A stretch of 64,000 nt of DNA. Source: Burkholderiales bacterium (GTDB lineage Bacteria > Pseudomonadota > Gammaproteobacteria > Burkholderiales > Ga0077523). Of the stretch, positions 62,605 to 64,000 are shown piece after piece. Positions within the stretch are counted from its first letter, which is position 1. The number at the start of each line of letters is the position of its first letter. Below the pieces are notes generated by a model. The model made no database searches. It was given only the letters and a program-made list of their open reading frames with translations, and had not been told where the DNA came from. Position numbers and translations under genes: made by a program. The DNA is taken from positions 332,425 through 396,424 of the forward strand of contig JAIESW010000024.1 in NCBI GenBank assembly GCA_019745565.1, written 5' to 3'.

Positions 62605-63595
62605 CCCGGTGCTCGTCGAAGCCGAGGAACTGGGCCGCGACTTCGAAGTGTCGCGGCCGTGGCTCGAACGCAAGCTCGGGCATCTGCCGAGGCAGTGGCT
62701 GCGGGCGGTGGACGATGTTTCGTTACGCATCGAGCGCGGCCGCACGCTCGCTCTGGTGGGCGAGTCCGGGTGCGGCAAATCCACGGTGGCGCGCCTCATG
62801 GTCGGACTGCATGCGCCCACACGCGGTCGGGTGCGCTTCGGTGGTATCGATCTGTTGGAGGCCGGGCAGGCGCAGATGCAGGCCATCCGGCGCCGCATGC
62901 AGATGGTCTTCCAGGATCCGTACGCCAGCGTCAATCCGCGCTGGCGCGTGCGCGACATCGTTGCCGAGCCTCTGCGGGCACACCGGCTCATCGCGGAACG
63001 AAACGCACTGCGGGATCGCGTGGCGGAACTGTTGACCCAGGTGGGCCTAGCGCCGCGCGACGCCGACAAGTTTCCGCACGAGTTCTCCGGCGGGCAGCGA
63101 CAGCGCATTTCCATTGCGCGCGCCCTTGCCTCCAATCCGGAGTTCCTGGTGTGCGACGAGCCGACATCGGCGCTCGACGTGTCGGTGCAGGCGCAGGTGC
63201 TCAACCTGTTGCAGGATCTCCAGGCGCAGCTCGGACTAACCTGTCTGTTCATCTCGCACAATCTGGCCGTGGTGGAGTACGTCGCAACCGAGGTGGGCGT
63301 GATGTATCTCGGACGCCTCGTGGAAGTCGGGCCTGTCGACGCGGTGTTGACGCACCCGGCCCATCCGTACGCACGCATGCTCCTCGATGCGCTGCCCGAC
63401 CTCGAGATGACCGGTCGACCGAGGACGCCGGTGGCCGGGGAGGTTCCGAATCCTCTGGAGCCGCCGTCCGGCTGCGCGTTTCATCCGCGCTGCCCGCACG
63501 CGAATGAACGGTGCAAGGTCGAACGGCCGATGCTGAAAGCGGTTGATGGCGGACCGAAGGTGGCCTGCCATGCCGTGGAGGAGGCGCGGATCTGA
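62597..63595 (+). CDS. Peptide ABC transporter ATPase (DppF type)
   Basis: A 332-aa ATPase, second of the pair. ATG 62597 overlaps the end of the DppD-type gene by 8 nt. An ATG at 62588 would add three residues. Walker A is GESGCGKS, the signature is EFSGGQRQRISIARALA, and Walker B is FLVCDEPTSALDV. The C-terminal domain has CAFHPRCPHANERC. It completes a full import system: two permeases, two ATPases and a binding protein. Confidence 0.94.
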   Translation: MADPVLVEAEELGRDFEVSRPWLERKLGHLPRQWLRAVDDVSLRIERGRTLALVGESGCGKSTVARLMVGLHAPTRGRVRFGGIDLLEAGQAQMQAIRRRMQMVFQDPYASVNPRWRVRDIVAEPLRAHRLIAERNALRDRVAELLTQVGLAPRDADKFPHEFSGGQRQRISIARALASNPEFLVCDEPTSALDVSVQAQVLNLLQDLQAQLGLTCLFISHNLAVVEYVATEVGVMYLGRLVEVGPVDAVLTHPAHPYARMLLDALPDLEMTGRPRTPVAGEVPNPLEPPSGCAFHPRCPHANERCKVERPMLKAVDGGPKVACHAVEEARI

Positions 63596-63685
63596 CGGCG
63601 AGCGACCGCCGCCCGACTTTTGCGCGGTTCCTGCCCCGGGGGAACAGGGACGGCGAACCCGGTTCCGTCGTAAACTTCGTCCCGC

Positions 63686-63773
63686 GCGGGTGTAGTTCAA
63701 TGGTAGAACGAAAGCTTCCCAAGAACTGAACGCAGTTCTTGGGATGTTTCATCTCCCATTGAACTACACCCGC
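63686..63773 (+). repeat. Fold-back palindrome built from the 5' half of a tRNA-Gly
   Basis: The first 38 nt read as a tRNA-Gly(CCC) up to the anticodon loop: acceptor GCGGGTG, D arm with loop AATGGTA, anticodon loop TTCCCAA. From there it leaves the tRNA and folds back. The outer 18 nt (63686-63703) are exactly inverted at 63756-63773, and the inner stem TCCCAAGAACTG (63717-63728) is exactly inverted at 63733-63744 with loop AACG. The middle segments (13 and 11 nt) are only partly complementary. There is no T arm and no 3' CCA, so it is not a functional tRNA. Confidence 0.8.
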
Positions 63774-63865
63774 TTACCGGATATGTTGATGCTCCGGGCC
63801 TATCGTGGGTTGACAGTGGGAGTCGACTGGTAGCGGGTAAGGTCTGGCTGCAAGCGGTTCCCCGC

Positions 63866-63939
63866 GCGGGTGTCTTCTAATGGCAAGAAGCCTGGTTCCC
63901 ATCCAGTAAACGACGGTTCGATTCCGTTCACCCGCTCCA
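63866..63939 (+). tRNA. tRNA-Gly (anticodon CCC)
   Basis: A 74-nt cloverleaf with acceptor GCGGGTG/CACCCGC, a 4-bp D stem TTCT/AGAA with loop AATGGCA, anticodon loop TTCCCAT, T stem GACGG/CCGTT with loop TTCGATT, and encoded CCA (63937-63939). The D stem differs from that of the fragment at 63686 (GTTC/GAAC) but keeps pairing. Position 9 is C, which is unusual, and the first anticodon-stem pair is C-T. It is probably functional but somewhat divergent. Confidence 0.82.
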
Positions 63940-63985
63940 CTTCGACTTTCCACGGACTTCCAGAAAAGACCATGGAGTGTCGCAA

Positions 63986-64000
63986 GTGATTGTCACGGTT
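63986..64000 (+). CDS. Possible start of a gene running off the right edge
   Basis: A GTG at 63986 has GGAG eight nt upstream and reads MIVTV before the window ends. The N terminus would suit many proteins, including ParA-type ATPases, but five codons cannot identify it. Confidence 0.25.

Noticed and set aside
63686..63939. A single tRNA-Gly split by an intron, with its 3' half at 63900-63939
   Set aside because: The anticodon stem of the 5' fragment (AAAGC) does not pair with the 3' half (CCAGT), and the downstream sequence has its own complete 5' half.
63800..63985. Minus-strand open frame containing NGIEPSFTGWEPGFLPLEDTRAG
   Set aside because: It is the reverse reading of tRNA-Gly(CCC).

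Overview
The window is chromosomal DNA from a G+C-rich bacterium, almost certainly a betaproteobacterium. The evidence is a run of gene orders typical of that class: the M16 protease pair-rsmD-coaD-ferredoxin-mutM; TPR lipoprotein-lolB-ispE-tRNA-Gln-prs-rplY-pth-ychF; yebC-ruvC-ruvA; ybgC-tolQRAB-pal-cpoB-queE-queC; yicC-gmk-rpoZ-spoT; rph-rdgB-hemW. Genus cannot be fixed from the sequence alone. Genes are tightly packed, many overlap by 4 nt (ATGA, GTGA, TTGA), and no gap exceeds 300 bases. I see no prophage, insertion sequence, CRISPR array, toxin-antitoxin pair or defence island.

Layout. 1-5.9 kb: ftsY (cut by the left edge), two M16 proteases, rsmD, coaD, ferredoxin and mutM. 5.9-9.9 kb (minus strand): an ABC transporter set of ATPase, permease, GldG-like auxiliary protein and DUF4340 protein. 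10.1-17.8 kb: TPR lipoprotein, lolB, ispE, tRNA-Gln, prs, rplY, pth, ychF and a HAD hydrolase. 18-25.5 kb: a PilZ protein, an EamA transporter, a HerA-like ATPase, yebC, ruvC, ruvA, a secreted unknown and ruvB. 25.5-32.6 kb: the Tol-Pal envelope cluster and two queuosine genes. 32.6-35.6 kb: two tRNA-Lys genes, a FAH-family hydrolase, two small unknown proteins and a TerC protein. 35.7-42.2 kb: spoT, rpoZ, gmk, yicC, then rph, rdgB and an AI-2E family transporter.

42.2-55 kb is more accessory: an amidohydrolase with a GlcG-like protein, an orphan amino-acid-type binding protein, a four-gene MCE (Mla-like) lipid transporter with a PqiC-like lipoprotein, a SnoaL-like protein, a YaiI protein, an internally deleted epimerase, an HDOD protein, an MscS channel, hemW and an unknown membrane-anchored protein. 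54.4-56.8 kb carries trmB, thiG, thiS and dps. 56.8-63.6 kb is a complete peptide ABC transporter operon with an M20 amidohydrolase inside it. The right end holds a fold-back sequence made from the 5' half of a tRNA-Gly, then an apparently intact tRNA-Gly(CCC).

How the parts fit. Most of the window is housekeeping: protein targeting, DNA repair and Holliday-junction processing, envelope integrity, nucleotide metabolism, stringent response and tRNA modification. The unusual signals lie between genes: hairpin-rich repeat units just after stop codons at several loci, a 19-bp inverted repeat between ruvA and ruvB, and the tRNA-Gly fold-back near 63.7 kb. I found no convincing new multi-gene system. 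The best leads are the tRNA-derived palindrome, the stop-codon-linked repeats, the small cysteine-rich secreted protein and the gene set between ruvA and ruvB.
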